DNA from: Elymus sibiricus
Taxonomy: Eukaryota; Streptophyta; Magnoliopsida; Poales; Poaceae
Assembly: GCA_039707655.1 (NCBI GenBank)
Contig: CM077671.1
Location: 246,015,095 to 246,079,094 of the forward strand
Reading direction: 5' to 3'
DNA: 64,000 bases
The notes under the pieces were generated by a model. It worked only from the letters and a program-made list of their open reading frames with translations, had not been told where the DNA came from and ran no database searches. Made by a program: the position numbers and the translations under genes. How positions within the stretch are numbered: position 1 is the stretch's first letter; every line of letters starts with the position of its first letter. Shown piece after piece: positions 1-10,086 of this stretch.

Positions 1-427
1 AGAGTCAATAATCTAGTTCACATCACCATGTGATTAACACCCAATGAGTTCTGGGGTTTGATCATGTTTTGCTTGTGAGAGAGGTTTTAGTCAACGGGTC
101 TGTAACATTCAGATCCGTGTATACTTTGCAAATCTCTATCTCATACTGTAGATGCTGCTACCACGCTCCACTTGGAGCTATTCCAAATGACTGCTCCACT
201 ATACGTATCCGGATTGCTACTCAGAGTCATCCGGATTGGTGTCAAAGTTTGCATCGACGTAACCCTTTACGACGAACTCTTTATCACCTCCATAATCGAG
301 AAACATTTCCTTAGTCCTATAGTTACTAAGGATAATTTTGACCGCTGTCCAGTGATTAACTCCTGGATCACTCTTCACTACTGCAGGATGGTCCAAAGAT
401 AATACATTAATCAGAGACCCTTCGACG

Positions 428-805
428 AAACTGTGTGCGATCCACCAATCGCAAACGGTATAGTTCAAGCTCCGTCGCTAATCACTCGAACTGTGTGCGA
501 TGGCGGATCCATCAAATACGATTCGGAAAAGAGTAGCGTGTGCGATGCTTTGCACACGGTTTTTACAAATGATGTGTGTGTGATGTACTATATCATTGCA
601 CACAGGTATTATAATGCAACCGTGTGTGATGCCATGCACACAGTTTTTGCAAAAAGTGTGTGTGTGATGTAGCATATCATTGCACACGGTGTTAAAAACG
701 CAAACGTGTGTGATGCCTTGCACACGTTTTTTGCATACATTGTGTGTTCGATGTAGTCTGTCATCGCACACACTTTCACAAATGGAACCGTGTGTGATGC
801 CTGCA
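428..805. repeat. Left subterminal repeat array of the CACTA element
   Basis: The motif CGTGTGTGATGC and its partner TTGCACACGGTTTT recur about every 35-70 bp in alternating orientation. Subterminal repeats of this kind are the known transposase-binding zone of CACTA elements. The same motif recurs at the right end (3275-3480), supporting a single element. Confidence 0.75.
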
Positions 806-862
806 ATTATTATTTTTTGAAAGAACACTGGTTTGCACGATATGTTTGAAGGTGAACTGACA

Positions 863-1770
863 ATTTCTTCGTCGTTTGAATTGGAATTTTTTTCTACACT
901 TAACATGCACCATAGAATCCTCCCTGTTAAAATTTGACACTTTTCAGAGCTCATTTGCTATATTTGAGTCATTAACTGCATTTCCACTCATTTAATGGAT
1001 ATAATTCAAATTTGAACTATGAATGCATGAAACAGTACGCAAAAATGATTTGAAAAATCATATTTAGGTTATTGAGTATATTTGTATGCCTCATACAAGA
1101 AATGAATATAAATTTATTAGACATATGTGGCAAGAATCAACCGCCAACATGAAGTTTATTGGTATTGAAATGATAAAAAAATGTAAATGAAGTCTGAAAA
1201 ATATGAAACTTGGCATAGTGTCTTGATATGACCTCACCATGATGTGGTAAAAATTTGAGAAGGTTTCACTTTTTTTATGTACATCCTTTAGAAATCTGAC
1301 AACCTCCGAGGATAGATCATGGTTTCGAGAGTGAATGTACCAAATTGGTGGCGAACTTATGTTTTCCTTTATCATTTGATCTTGAATTTTTTTCTACAGT
1401 TAAGATACACCGTAGAATCCTCCACATTAAAATTTGGCACTTTTCGGAGCTCATTTGCTATATTTGAGTCATTAACTACATTTCTAGTCATTTAACGGAT
1501 GCATTCAAGTTTGTACTACGAGTACAGAAAAAAGTATACAAAAATGATTTGAAAAATCATATTTAGGGCAATGAGTATATGTGTATGCCTCATACAAGAA
1601 ATAAATATACAATTCAAATATCTATGTGGCAAGAATCAACCGTGAACATGAAGTTTATTGGTATTTTAATTCTAGAAAATGTAAATAATGTCTAATAAAT
1701 ACGAAACTTGGCATGGTGTCAATATAAGACCTCAGTATACTGTAGTAAAGATTTGAGAAGGATTCATAAT
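863..1770. repeat. Direct duplication inside the CACTA element, period about 500 bp
   Basis: Sequence from about 868 (GGAATTTTTTTCTACACTTAA) recurs from about 1380 with scattered substitutions. Both copies keep in order the TTTGCTATATTTGAGTCATT, GATTTGAAAAATCATATTTA and GGCAAGAATCAACCG words. It is AT-rich and non-coding. Confidence 0.8.
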
Positions 1771-2023
1771 TATTTTGATGGTGTAAGGGCAAAAATCAAA
1801 TGGAAAGAAAGCACACATATGTGTACTAAATTCTTATTGGTGAAGAGATTGAAGCCTTGGATCGATGACATGGCATGAATCCATCCGTCCACACTCCACA
1901 GCCAAGAAAAATATCTAGCCTTATCTCCTCACCACATACTCTACCACATCCACATATATATCTAACTAGCACCAATCCAACCTCCTGTAGAACCATGGAC
2001 ATAACACACACTTCTTCCATGCC

Positions 2024-2275
2024 ATGGCCGGCGAGGCAGACGACGCCTGCTCCAAGCTCCGACTAGGAGCAGGACACGGCGGCGCCGCTCGGCATCGGGC
2101 GGCCGTGCGTGAGGCGGGTGCCATGGATACCATGAGGCTCGTCGTTGGCCGTAGACGCGAGCACGAGCACGAAGCGGCCATACAGCTCCGGGATCTCATC
2201 CGGTGGCACAACTGCTTCAACAAGTTCTGCATCCTGAGAGGCAGCGTCATGGAGGTGCAGTTCGTGGCCATGTAA
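2024..2275 (+). CDS. Gene-like ORF in a GC-rich island of the CACTA element, possibly a captured host fragment
   Basis: A short ORF of 83 codons starts at ATGGCCGGC, a good plant start context, and ends at 2275. The island at about 2000-2280 is far richer in G and C than the surrounding AT-rich transposon. It is preceded by an AT-rich leader with a TATATATA-like run near 1953-1960. Non-autonomous CACTA elements often carry host gene fragments, which is the proposed origin. I do not recognise the protein. Other frames of the same island are also open over shorter lengths, so coding is unproven, and it could equally be a non-coding GC-rich segment. Confidence 0.25.
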   Translation: MAGEADDACSKLRLGAGHGGAARHRAAVREAGAMDTMRLVVGRRREHEHEAAIQLRDLIRWHNCFNKFCILRGSVMEVQFVAM

Positions 2276-2610
2276 GCTAGCTTCCTGTACATCTCTTTCC
2301 AAGAATCCATCCACCAGGCTGGCTGCTAGCTAGCTTGCAGGATAGTACTAAACTAATCTTGTTTTTTGTATGTCTAAGTATGATGTCTCTAGCCATCTAA
2401 TCGATTCTTGATTCTTCTCATCCATCAAGATTTCCCAAGACATCAAATTAATCACAAAATATCTCTTATGAAGTCCTGAACTTTCTCTTCCAATACTTTT
2501 TGATAAAAAAAATTATGCATAACTAGTCTAAGAACTAATTTCAAGTAGGATACTTGAGTATGTAAGGCAAAAAAACCATTAAAAATAGAAATAAAATTCA
2601 AAAAAATCCA

Positions 2611-2842
2611 AGTTTTTGCGTGGTAGAGAATTTAGTGCGTGAGGTATGCTCCAAATTTCATCTCATTTGGACATATGAGTCGCTGTCAGCAAAAAAAACA
2701 AATTGGGTCAGAACAATACATGAACAACAAACTTTTTTACAGACCCCAAATTTGTCTTTTTTACCGAGGGACACTCAGATGTCCAAATGATCTGAAATTT
2801 GGAGCGAACCTCACGCACCAAATTCTCTACCATGCAAAAAAA
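2611..2842. repeat. Long imperfect inverted repeat (hairpin) in the CACTA element
   Basis: The left arm at about 2611-2680 (reading GTGGTAGAGAATTTAGTGCG and onward) pairs with the right arm at about 2773-2842 (ending CACCAAATTCTCTACCATGC). The arms are about 70 nt with a few mismatches, and the loop is about 90 nt. A transcript through it could fold into a long stem. It may be an embedded MITE, but no TSD was resolved. Confidence 0.75.
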
Positions 2843-3274
2843 TAGGAATTTTTTGAATTTTTCTAGTATTTGTTTTGAATTTTTTACCATCGAAGGTGCA
2901 GATGAGCCTGGGCACTGAATCACTGCTCTGTGTAAGGATTTATTTTTTTGACCTTGTCACCCTTTTCTCTTGGTTTTTCAGGATGAGATACAATAAGAAT
3001 TCTGGAAGGTATGAGAGTTGATGTCATCGATGAACAAGAGACTGATGAAGATTTACGACGTAATTAGATGTGATTGCTAGTTGTATGTGTTGGCTATCAT
3101 GTGATGTGAGATAGTACGTTTGTACTTTTGTATGTTGTATGACAAAGTTTGAAAACAAATCATATAGTGGATTTTGAATGTGCATTTTTGCGTTATGTTT
3201 GATTGTCAAAAGATGATCATAGTAAATTGAGTACGTCTAGATGATTTTAGGACTAATTAACACGTCGTTTAGAT

Positions 3275-3480
3275 CACACATTGCACACAGTTTTTTCGAT
3301 CAAATTGTGTGTGATGGCATTTACATCACACACAATTTTTTATTTTTAATCGTGTGCAATGAATCGCACATTACATACAATTTTCATGAAATAACCGTGT
3401 GTGATGCTAATCCAAATTGCAAACAGTTTTTGTGTTGAACTGTGTGGGATGTATAGCGTGTGCGATTGACCCCTCTATCG
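3275..3480. repeat. Right subterminal repeat array of the CACTA element
   Basis: Copies of TTGCACACAGTTTTT, TGTGTGTGATG and related words match those at 428-805. They lie 80-290 bp inside the right terminus, as expected for CACTA subterminal repeats. Confidence 0.7.
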
Positions 3481-6400
3481 CCCACACTAGCAAGGTGACA
3501 GTTTGAAACTACGTCACTGAAAGGGGTTAAAAACTGTTTGCATAGCACGTCGCTGCACCAGTGCTTGTACCCCTTGACAGACTCACGGCAAGGGACACAC
3601 CAGGTGTGGTACACAACATGGCATACTATATAGAGCCTATGGATAAGTTATAGGTGACGACCTTCGTCCTTTCTCTTTCTTCTGCCGTGGTCGAGCTTCG
3701 ATTCTTACTCAACTTCACACCTTACAAATCAGGCTAGAACTCCTTCTTGGACTGATCTATTTTGAACTCTTTCAAAATCTTGTCAAGGTATGTACTCATT
3801 GAAAAATCTTATCAGGCGTCTTGATCTATCTCTATAGATCTTGATGCCCAATATTCAAGTAGCTTTATCCAGGTCTTCCTTTGAAAAACTCCTTTCAAAC
3901 AACCCTTTATGCTTTCCAGAAATTCTACATCATTTCCGATCAACAATATGTCATCCACATATACTTATCAGAAATTCTATAGTGCTCCCACTCACTTTCA
4001 TGTAAATACAAGTTTCTTATAAACTTTGTATAAACCCAAAAGCTTTGATCACCTTATCAAAGCGTATATTCCAACTCCGAGATGCTTGCTCCAGTCCATA
4101 GAAGGATCGCTGGAGCTTGCATACCTTTTAGCATCCTTAGGACTGACAAAACCTTCTGGTTGTATCACATACAACCTTTCCTCAAGGAAACCGTTTAAGG
4201 AAACGATGTTTTGACATCCATCTGCCAGATTTCATAATCGAAAAATGCAGCAACTGCTAACATAATTCCAACAGACTTCAACATCGCTACGGGTGAGAGA
4301 GTCTCATCGTAGTCAACTCCTTGAACTTGTCGGAAACTACTTTGTGACAAGTTGAGCTTTACAAATGGTGACAATTACCATCAGCGTATGTCTTCTTCTT
4401 AAAGGTCCATTTGTAATTAGCGGCCTGCCGTTCAATGGGCAAGTCTACCAAATTCCATACTTGGTTTCATACATGGATCCTATCTTGGATTTCATGGCTC
4501 CTGCCAGTTGTTGGAATCCGGGCCCATCATCGCTTCTTCATAGCTCGTAGGTTCACTGTTGTCTAACAACATGACCTCCAAGACATGATTGCCGTACCAC
4601 TCATGGCGGTACGATTCCTTGTCGACCTACGAGGCTCAGTAGTAACTTGATCTGAAGCTTCATGATCATTATCATTAGCTTCCTCTTCATTTTGGTGTAG
4701 GCGCCGCAGAAACATCTTTCTACGTCATGCTACCATCCAACTGAAGTGACGGTTCAATAACCTCATCAAGTTCTACCTTCCTCCCACTCAATTCTTTTGA
4801 GAGAAACTCTTTCTCGAGAAAGGACCCGTTTTTAGCAACCAACACTTTGCTCTCGGATCTGAGATAGAAGGTATACCCAACTGTTTCCTTAGGGTATCCC
4901 ATGAAGATGCCCTTTTCCGCTTTGGGTTCGAGCTTATCATACGTAAGTGTCGTATTCCCAAACTCTAAGAAATGACAGCTTAGGTTTCTGCCAAACCATA
5001 ATTCATACGGTGTCATCTCAACGGATTTATATGGTGCCCTATTAAAGTGAAAGTAGTTGTCTCTAATGCATAACCCGCAAAATGATAGTGGTAAATCGAT
5101 AAGAGACATCATAGTACGCACCATATCCAATAGAGCACGACCACGACGTTCGGACACACCATCACACTATGGTGTTCCAGGCGGCGTGAGTTGTGAAACA
5201 ATTTCCACATTGTCTTAAGTTGCATACCAAACCCGTAACTCAGATATTAACCTCCACGATCATATCGTAGACATTTTATCTTGTTGTCACGATGATATTC
5301 AACTTCACTCTGAAATTGCTTCAACTTTTCAAACGTTTCAGACTTGTGTTTCATTAAGTAAATATACCCATATCTACTCAAATTATCAGTGAAGGTAAGA
5401 AAATAACAATATCCACCGCACGCTTCAACACTAATTGGACCGCATACATCAACATGTATCATTTCCAATAAGTCACTTGCCCGCTCCATCATATCGGAAA
5501 ACGGGGTCTTAGTCATCTTGCCCATGAGGAATGGTCCGTATGTCTCAACCGATTCGAAATCGAGTGAGTTCAAAGATCCATTAGCATGGAGTTTCTTCAT
5601 GCGCTTTACACCAATATGACCTTAGCGGCAGTGCCACAAGTATGTGGTACTATCATTATTTACTTTGCATCTTTTGGCATCAATATTATGAACATGTGTA
5701 TCACTACGATCGAGATTCAATATACCATTCACATTTGGTACATGACCATTGAAGGTATTATTCATGTAAACGGAATAACCATTATTCTCTGACTTAAATG
5801 AATAACCGTATTGCAATAAACACGATCCAATCATGTTCATGCTCAACACAAACACCAAATAACATTTATTTAGGTTCAACACTAATCCCGAAGGTAGAGG
5901 GAGCGTGCGATGGTGATCACATCAACCTTGGAAACACTTCCAACACACATCGTCACCTCGCCCTTCAGCTAGTCTCCGTTCATTCCGTAGCTTTTATTTC
6001 GAGTCACTAACACTAGCAACTGAACCGGTATCTAATACCCAGGTGCTACTAGGAGTACTAGTAAGGTACACATCAATAACACGTATATCAAATATACTTT
6101 CTGTTGACGTTGCCAGCCTTCTTATCTGCCAAGTATCTGGGGCAGTTCCGCTACCAGTGACCGTTCCCCTTATTATAGAAGCACTTAGTCTCGGGTTTGG
6201 GTTCAACCTTGGGTTTCTTCACTGGAGCGGCAACTGGCTTGCCATTCAGGAAGTTTCCCTTCTTGCCCTTGCCCTTCTCGAAACTAGTGGTTTTACTAAC
6301 CATCAACACTTGATGCTCATTCTTGATTTCTACCTTTGCGGTGTCAAACATCACAAATAGCTCAGGGATCATCTTCTCCATTCCTGGCATGTTATAGTTC

Positions 6401-8195
6401 ATCACAAAGCTCCAGTAGCTTGGTGGCAGTGACTTGGAGAACTATGTCAATCACTATCTTATCTGGAAGATCAACTCCCACTTGATTCAAGCGATTGTAG
6501 CACCCAGACAATTTGAGCACACGCTCACCGATTGAGCTATTCTCCTTCATCTTGCAAGCAAAGAATCTTGTTGGAGGTCTCATACCTCTCAACACGGGCA
6601 CGAGCCTGAAATCCAATTTCATCTCTTGGAACATCACATATGCTCCGTGACGTTCAAAACATATTTGGAGCCTGAATTCTAAGCCGTAATGCATGAAGCA
6701 CTGAACTATCAAGTAGTCATCAGAACGTGCATGTTAGATGTTCACAACATCCACATACGTTGCTTGAGGGGGTGGCGCACCGAGCGGTGCATTAAGGACA
6801 TAAGCCTTCTGTGCAGCAACCGAGGACAATCCTCAGATCACGGACCTAGTCCGCATAATTGCTACCATCATCTTTCAACTCTATTTTCTCTAGGAACGTA
6901 TCAAAAAAACACAGGGGAGCTACATCGCGAGCTATTGATCTACAACATAATTTTGCAAAGACAACTTTAGACTATGTTCATGATAATGAGTTCAATTAAC
7001 CATATTACTTAAAAACTTCCACTCAAATTGACATCCCTCCGGTCATCCGACTTCTACATGATCCAAATTCACCAACCCAAGTCCGATCATCACGTGAGAT
7101 GAGGTGGTTTCAATGGTGAACATCTGCATGTTGATCATATCTACTATATGACTCATGTTCAACCTTTCGGTCTCTTGTGTTCCGAGGCCATGTCTGTACA
7201 TGCTAGGCTCGTCAAGTTTAACCCGAGTGTTCCGCATGTGCAACACTGGCTTGCACCCGTTGTATGTGAACGTAGAGTCTATCACACCCGATCATCACGT
7301 GGTGCTTCGAAACGACGAACTTTCGCAACGGTGCACACTCGGGGAGAACACAATTTTATCTTGAAATTTTAGTGAGGGATCACCTTATAATGCTACCGTC
7401 GTCCTAAGCATAATAAGATGCATAAAAGGATTAACATCACATGCAAATCATAAGTGACATGATATGGCCATGAACTTGTGCTTTTGATCTCCATCTCCAA
7501 AAGCACCGGCATGATCTCCATCGTCACCGGCATGAAACCATGATCTCCATCATCTTGATCTCCATCAACGTGTCGCCATGAGGTTGTCGCGCAAACTATT
7601 GCTTCTACAACTATTGCTAACTCATAGCGATAAAGTAAAGCAAATGACACAAATTAATTAAAGACAACCCTATGGCTCCTGCCGGTTGCCGTACTCATCG
7701 ACATGCAAGTCGATATAAACTTTTACAAAACATGATCATCTCATACATCACATATATCACATCATGTCTTTGGCCATATCACATCATAACATACCCTGCA
7801 AAAACAAGTTAGACGTCCTCTAATTTGTTGTTGCATGTTTTACGTGGTTGCTATGGATATCTAGCAAGAACGATTCTTACCTACGCAAAACCACAACGGT
7901 GATATACGAATTGCTATTCAACCTTCTACAAGGACCGCCTTTGTCGAATCCGATTCAACTAAGGTGGGAGAGACAGACACCCGCCAGCCATCTTATGCAA
8001 CAAAGTCACATGTCAATTGCTGGAACCGGTCTCTCGTACGTGGACGAGTAAGGTTGGTCCGAGCCGCTTCATCCCACAATACCGCCGAATCAAGAAAAGA
8101 CCAAGGAAGGAAGCAATCTGAATATCAACGCCCACAAACTCCTTTGTGTTCTAATCGTGATGTCATCTACGCATAGACCTATCTCATGATGCCAC

Positions 8196-9585
8196 TGTTG
8201 GGAAACATTACATGGGAAACAAAAAATTTCCTACGCTTCACCAAGATCAATCTAGGATATGAACATCTACGAGAGGAGAGGTCGGATCCACATACCCTTG
8301 TAGATTGCTAAGCGGAAGCGTTAAGAAATGTGGTTGATGTAGTCGAACGTTTTCGCGATCCAAATCGCAAGCCGTCCCGCGATCCAATCACGATCTAGTG
8401 ACGAACGGATGGCACCTCCGCGTTCAACACATGTACAGCTTGATGACGTCCTCGCCTTCTTGATCCAGCAAGAGGGGCAAAGTAGTAGATGAGTTTTGGC
8501 AGCACGACGACGTGATGACAGTGGTGGTGAAGAACAATCTCCGCAGGGCTTCGCCAAGCACAATGGAAACTATGACAGACGATAAACTAGAGGGGGCGGG
8601 GTTGCCGACACACGGCTTGGTGAAATCTTGATGTGTTTCGGGTGCTAGACCTGCCCCTCTATTTATATGTTGAGCCCTGGGATCGTTTCTTGGAGAAAGA
8701 GCCTCCTCAAAGTCGGTTTGTCATGCAAGGCAAGAGTCCTCCTCGGACTCCAGGAGCAGACGGCAGGGTCCTTGGCATCTGGCCCCAGACGCCAGGGTCC
8801 CTGGCGTCTGGCCCCTGGCCTTCGCAAAACTCCTTTTGCACCTTCCTAAAGCCTCGTGGGCTTTACCCCTTGGCCCAAATAAAGTTTTCTCGTACCCCAA
8901 CATTTCGGGAAACATCCAAAACCCCTTCCGGTGAATTCCGAAACCCTTAAAGAGACAAAACACTATTATCCCATATATCAATCTTTACCTCCGGACTATT
9001 CCGGAACTCCTCGTCATGTTCGTGATCTGATCCGGAACTCCGAACAACCTTCGGTCACCAACATAATAACTCAACTATACTTATATCTTCACCAAACGTT
9101 AAGTGTGTAGACCATGCGGGTTCGAGAACTATGCAGACATGACAGAGACACCTCTACGGCCAATAACCAGTAGCGGGACCTGGATGCCCATATTGGTTCC
9201 TACATATTCCACGAAGATCTTTATCGGTTGAACCTCTATGTCAAGGATTCAGTTAATCCCGTATGCAGTTCCCTATGTTCATCGGTATGTTACTTGCCCG
9301 AGATTCGATCGTCGGTATCTCCATACCTAGTTCAATCTCGTTATCGGAAAGTCTCTTTACTCGTTCCATAATACAAGATCCCGTGGCTAACTCTTTAGTC
9401 ACTTTTCTTGCAAGCTCATTATGATGTTGTATTACCGAGTGGGCCCTGAGATACCTCTCCGTCACACGGAGTAACAAATCCCAGTCTTGATCCATGCCAA
9501 CTCAACAAACACCGTCGGAGATACCTGTAGAGCGTCTTTATAGTCTCCCAGTTACGTTGCGATGTTTGATACACACAAGGTATTC
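8196..9585 (-). repeat. Truncated 5' LTR of Copia E1
   Basis: In - orientation it ends GTTTCCCA...CCCAACA at 8196 and matches the LTRs at 42553-44318 and 49347-51187 throughout. It lacks its first 270 bp or so because it breaks at GGTATTC (9585) against the microsatellite. A TATAAATA-like box lies near 8656-8664 on the - strand. A perfect 13-bp-arm palindrome lies at 8785-8811. The primer-binding position just inside reads TGGCATCATGAG rather than the usual initiator-Met TGGTATCAGAGC. Confidence 0.88.
8785..8811. repeat. 27-bp palindrome in the E1 LTR
   Basis: CCAGACGCCAGGG, one T, then CCCTGGCGTCTGG: perfect 13-bp arms around a single central base. A third related arm (TGGCATCTGG) lies just left at about 8773-8782. 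Confidence 0.85.
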
Positions 9586-10086
9586 TTCTTCTTCTTCTTC
9601 TTCTTCTTCTTCTTCTCCTTCTCCTTCTTCTTCTTCTTCTTCTTCTTCTCCTTCTCCTTCTTCTTCTTCTTCTCCTTATCCTTCTTCTTCTTCTTCTTCT
9701 TCTTCTTCTTCTCGTTCTTCTTCTTCTTCTCCTTCTTCTTCTTCTTCTTCTTCTTCTCCTCCTCCTTCTTCTTCTTCTCCTCCTCCTCCTTCTTCTTCTC
9801 CTCCTCCTCCTCCTTCTTCTTCTCCTCCTCCTCCTCCTTCTTCTTCTCCTCCTCCTCCTTCTTCTTCTTCTCCTCCTCCTCCTCCTCCTCCTCCTTCTTC
9901 TTCTTCTTCTTCTTCTTCTTCTTCTTCTTCTTCTTCTTCTTCTTCTTCTTCTTCTTCTTCTTCTTCTTCTTCTTCTTCTTCTTCTTCTTCTTCTTCTTCT
10001 TCTTCTTCTTCTTCTTCATCTTCTTCTCCTTCTCCTTCTCCTTCTTCTTCTTCTCCTTCTTCTTCTACTCCTTCTTCTTCTTCTTC
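9583..10086. repeat. About 0.5 kb TTC/TCC trinucleotide microsatellite
   Basis: An almost pure pyrimidine run of TTC with blocks of TCC, interrupted only by isolated purines (near 9678, 9714, 10018 and 10064). It joins the broken E1 LTR directly to the broken pol of the next Copia. The repeat lacks stops in several frames and produces spurious Ser/Pro, Phe, Lys and Glu reading frames that should not be annotated as genes. Confidence 0.97.

Larger units (their letters stand above)
376..3563. mobile_element. Non-autonomous CACTA transposon inserted in E1
   Basis: The element begins CACTACTGCAG and ends CTGCACCAGTG, an imperfect terminal inverted repeat of CACTA type. It is flanked by the 3-bp duplication CTT (373-375 and 3564-3566). 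The boundaries are confirmed by the uninterrupted homologous site in the second Copia at about 48940-48970. It is 3188 bp long and has no transposase (TNP2-like) coding region. Both ends carry arrays of a short subterminal motif. The middle holds a direct duplication, a GC-rich gene-like island and a long hairpin. It presumably moved using transposase from another CACTA element. Confidence 0.88.
217..6970 (-). pseudogene. Decayed gag-pol polyprotein of Copia element E1
   Basis: Reading leftward, a gag fragment (6392-6970) has the Copia gag domain. It is followed by a degraded zinc knuckle (6151-6405; CFYNKGNGHW, where a second Cys is expected at the first N). A protease-like WVLDTGS motif lies near 6030-6060, a pre-integrase and integrase stretch at 4720-5880, an RT with the YVDDI box near 3944-3969, and the RNase H tail at 217-372. 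The frame is broken many times. Two stops, TAA at 5622-5624 just after HCR and TAG at 5167-5169 after PGTP, are also present in the second copy at 38536-51187. The CACTA insertion separates the last RNase H segment from the rest. No functional product is expected. Confidence 0.85.
1..9585 (-). mobile_element. Copia LTR retrotransposon E1 (BARE/Angela/WIS-like), truncated at both ends
   Basis: This is the reverse complement of the same type of element found complete at 38536-51187. The window starts about 18 bp inside the 3' end of the internal region, so the 3' LTR lies just off the left edge. The internal region runs leftward from 8195. The 5' LTR starts at 8196 and breaks at about 9585 against a microsatellite, losing roughly its first 270 bp. 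Degenerate gag, protease, integrase, RT and RNase H pieces are present in Copia order. A CACTA transposon (376-3563) sits in the RNase H region. Family assignment rests on LTR similarity remembered for BARE-1/Angela and on the collinear second copy. Confidence 0.9.

Noticed and set aside
434..800. Possible CRISPR-like array from regularly spaced repeats
   Set aside because: The repeats alternate in orientation, vary in sequence and lie at both ends of a CACTA transposon in a plant genome.
478..954. A 158-codon frame (-) near the left edge
   Set aside because: It is made of the CACTA subterminal repeats (Cys/His-rich because of TGTGTG and CACACA words).
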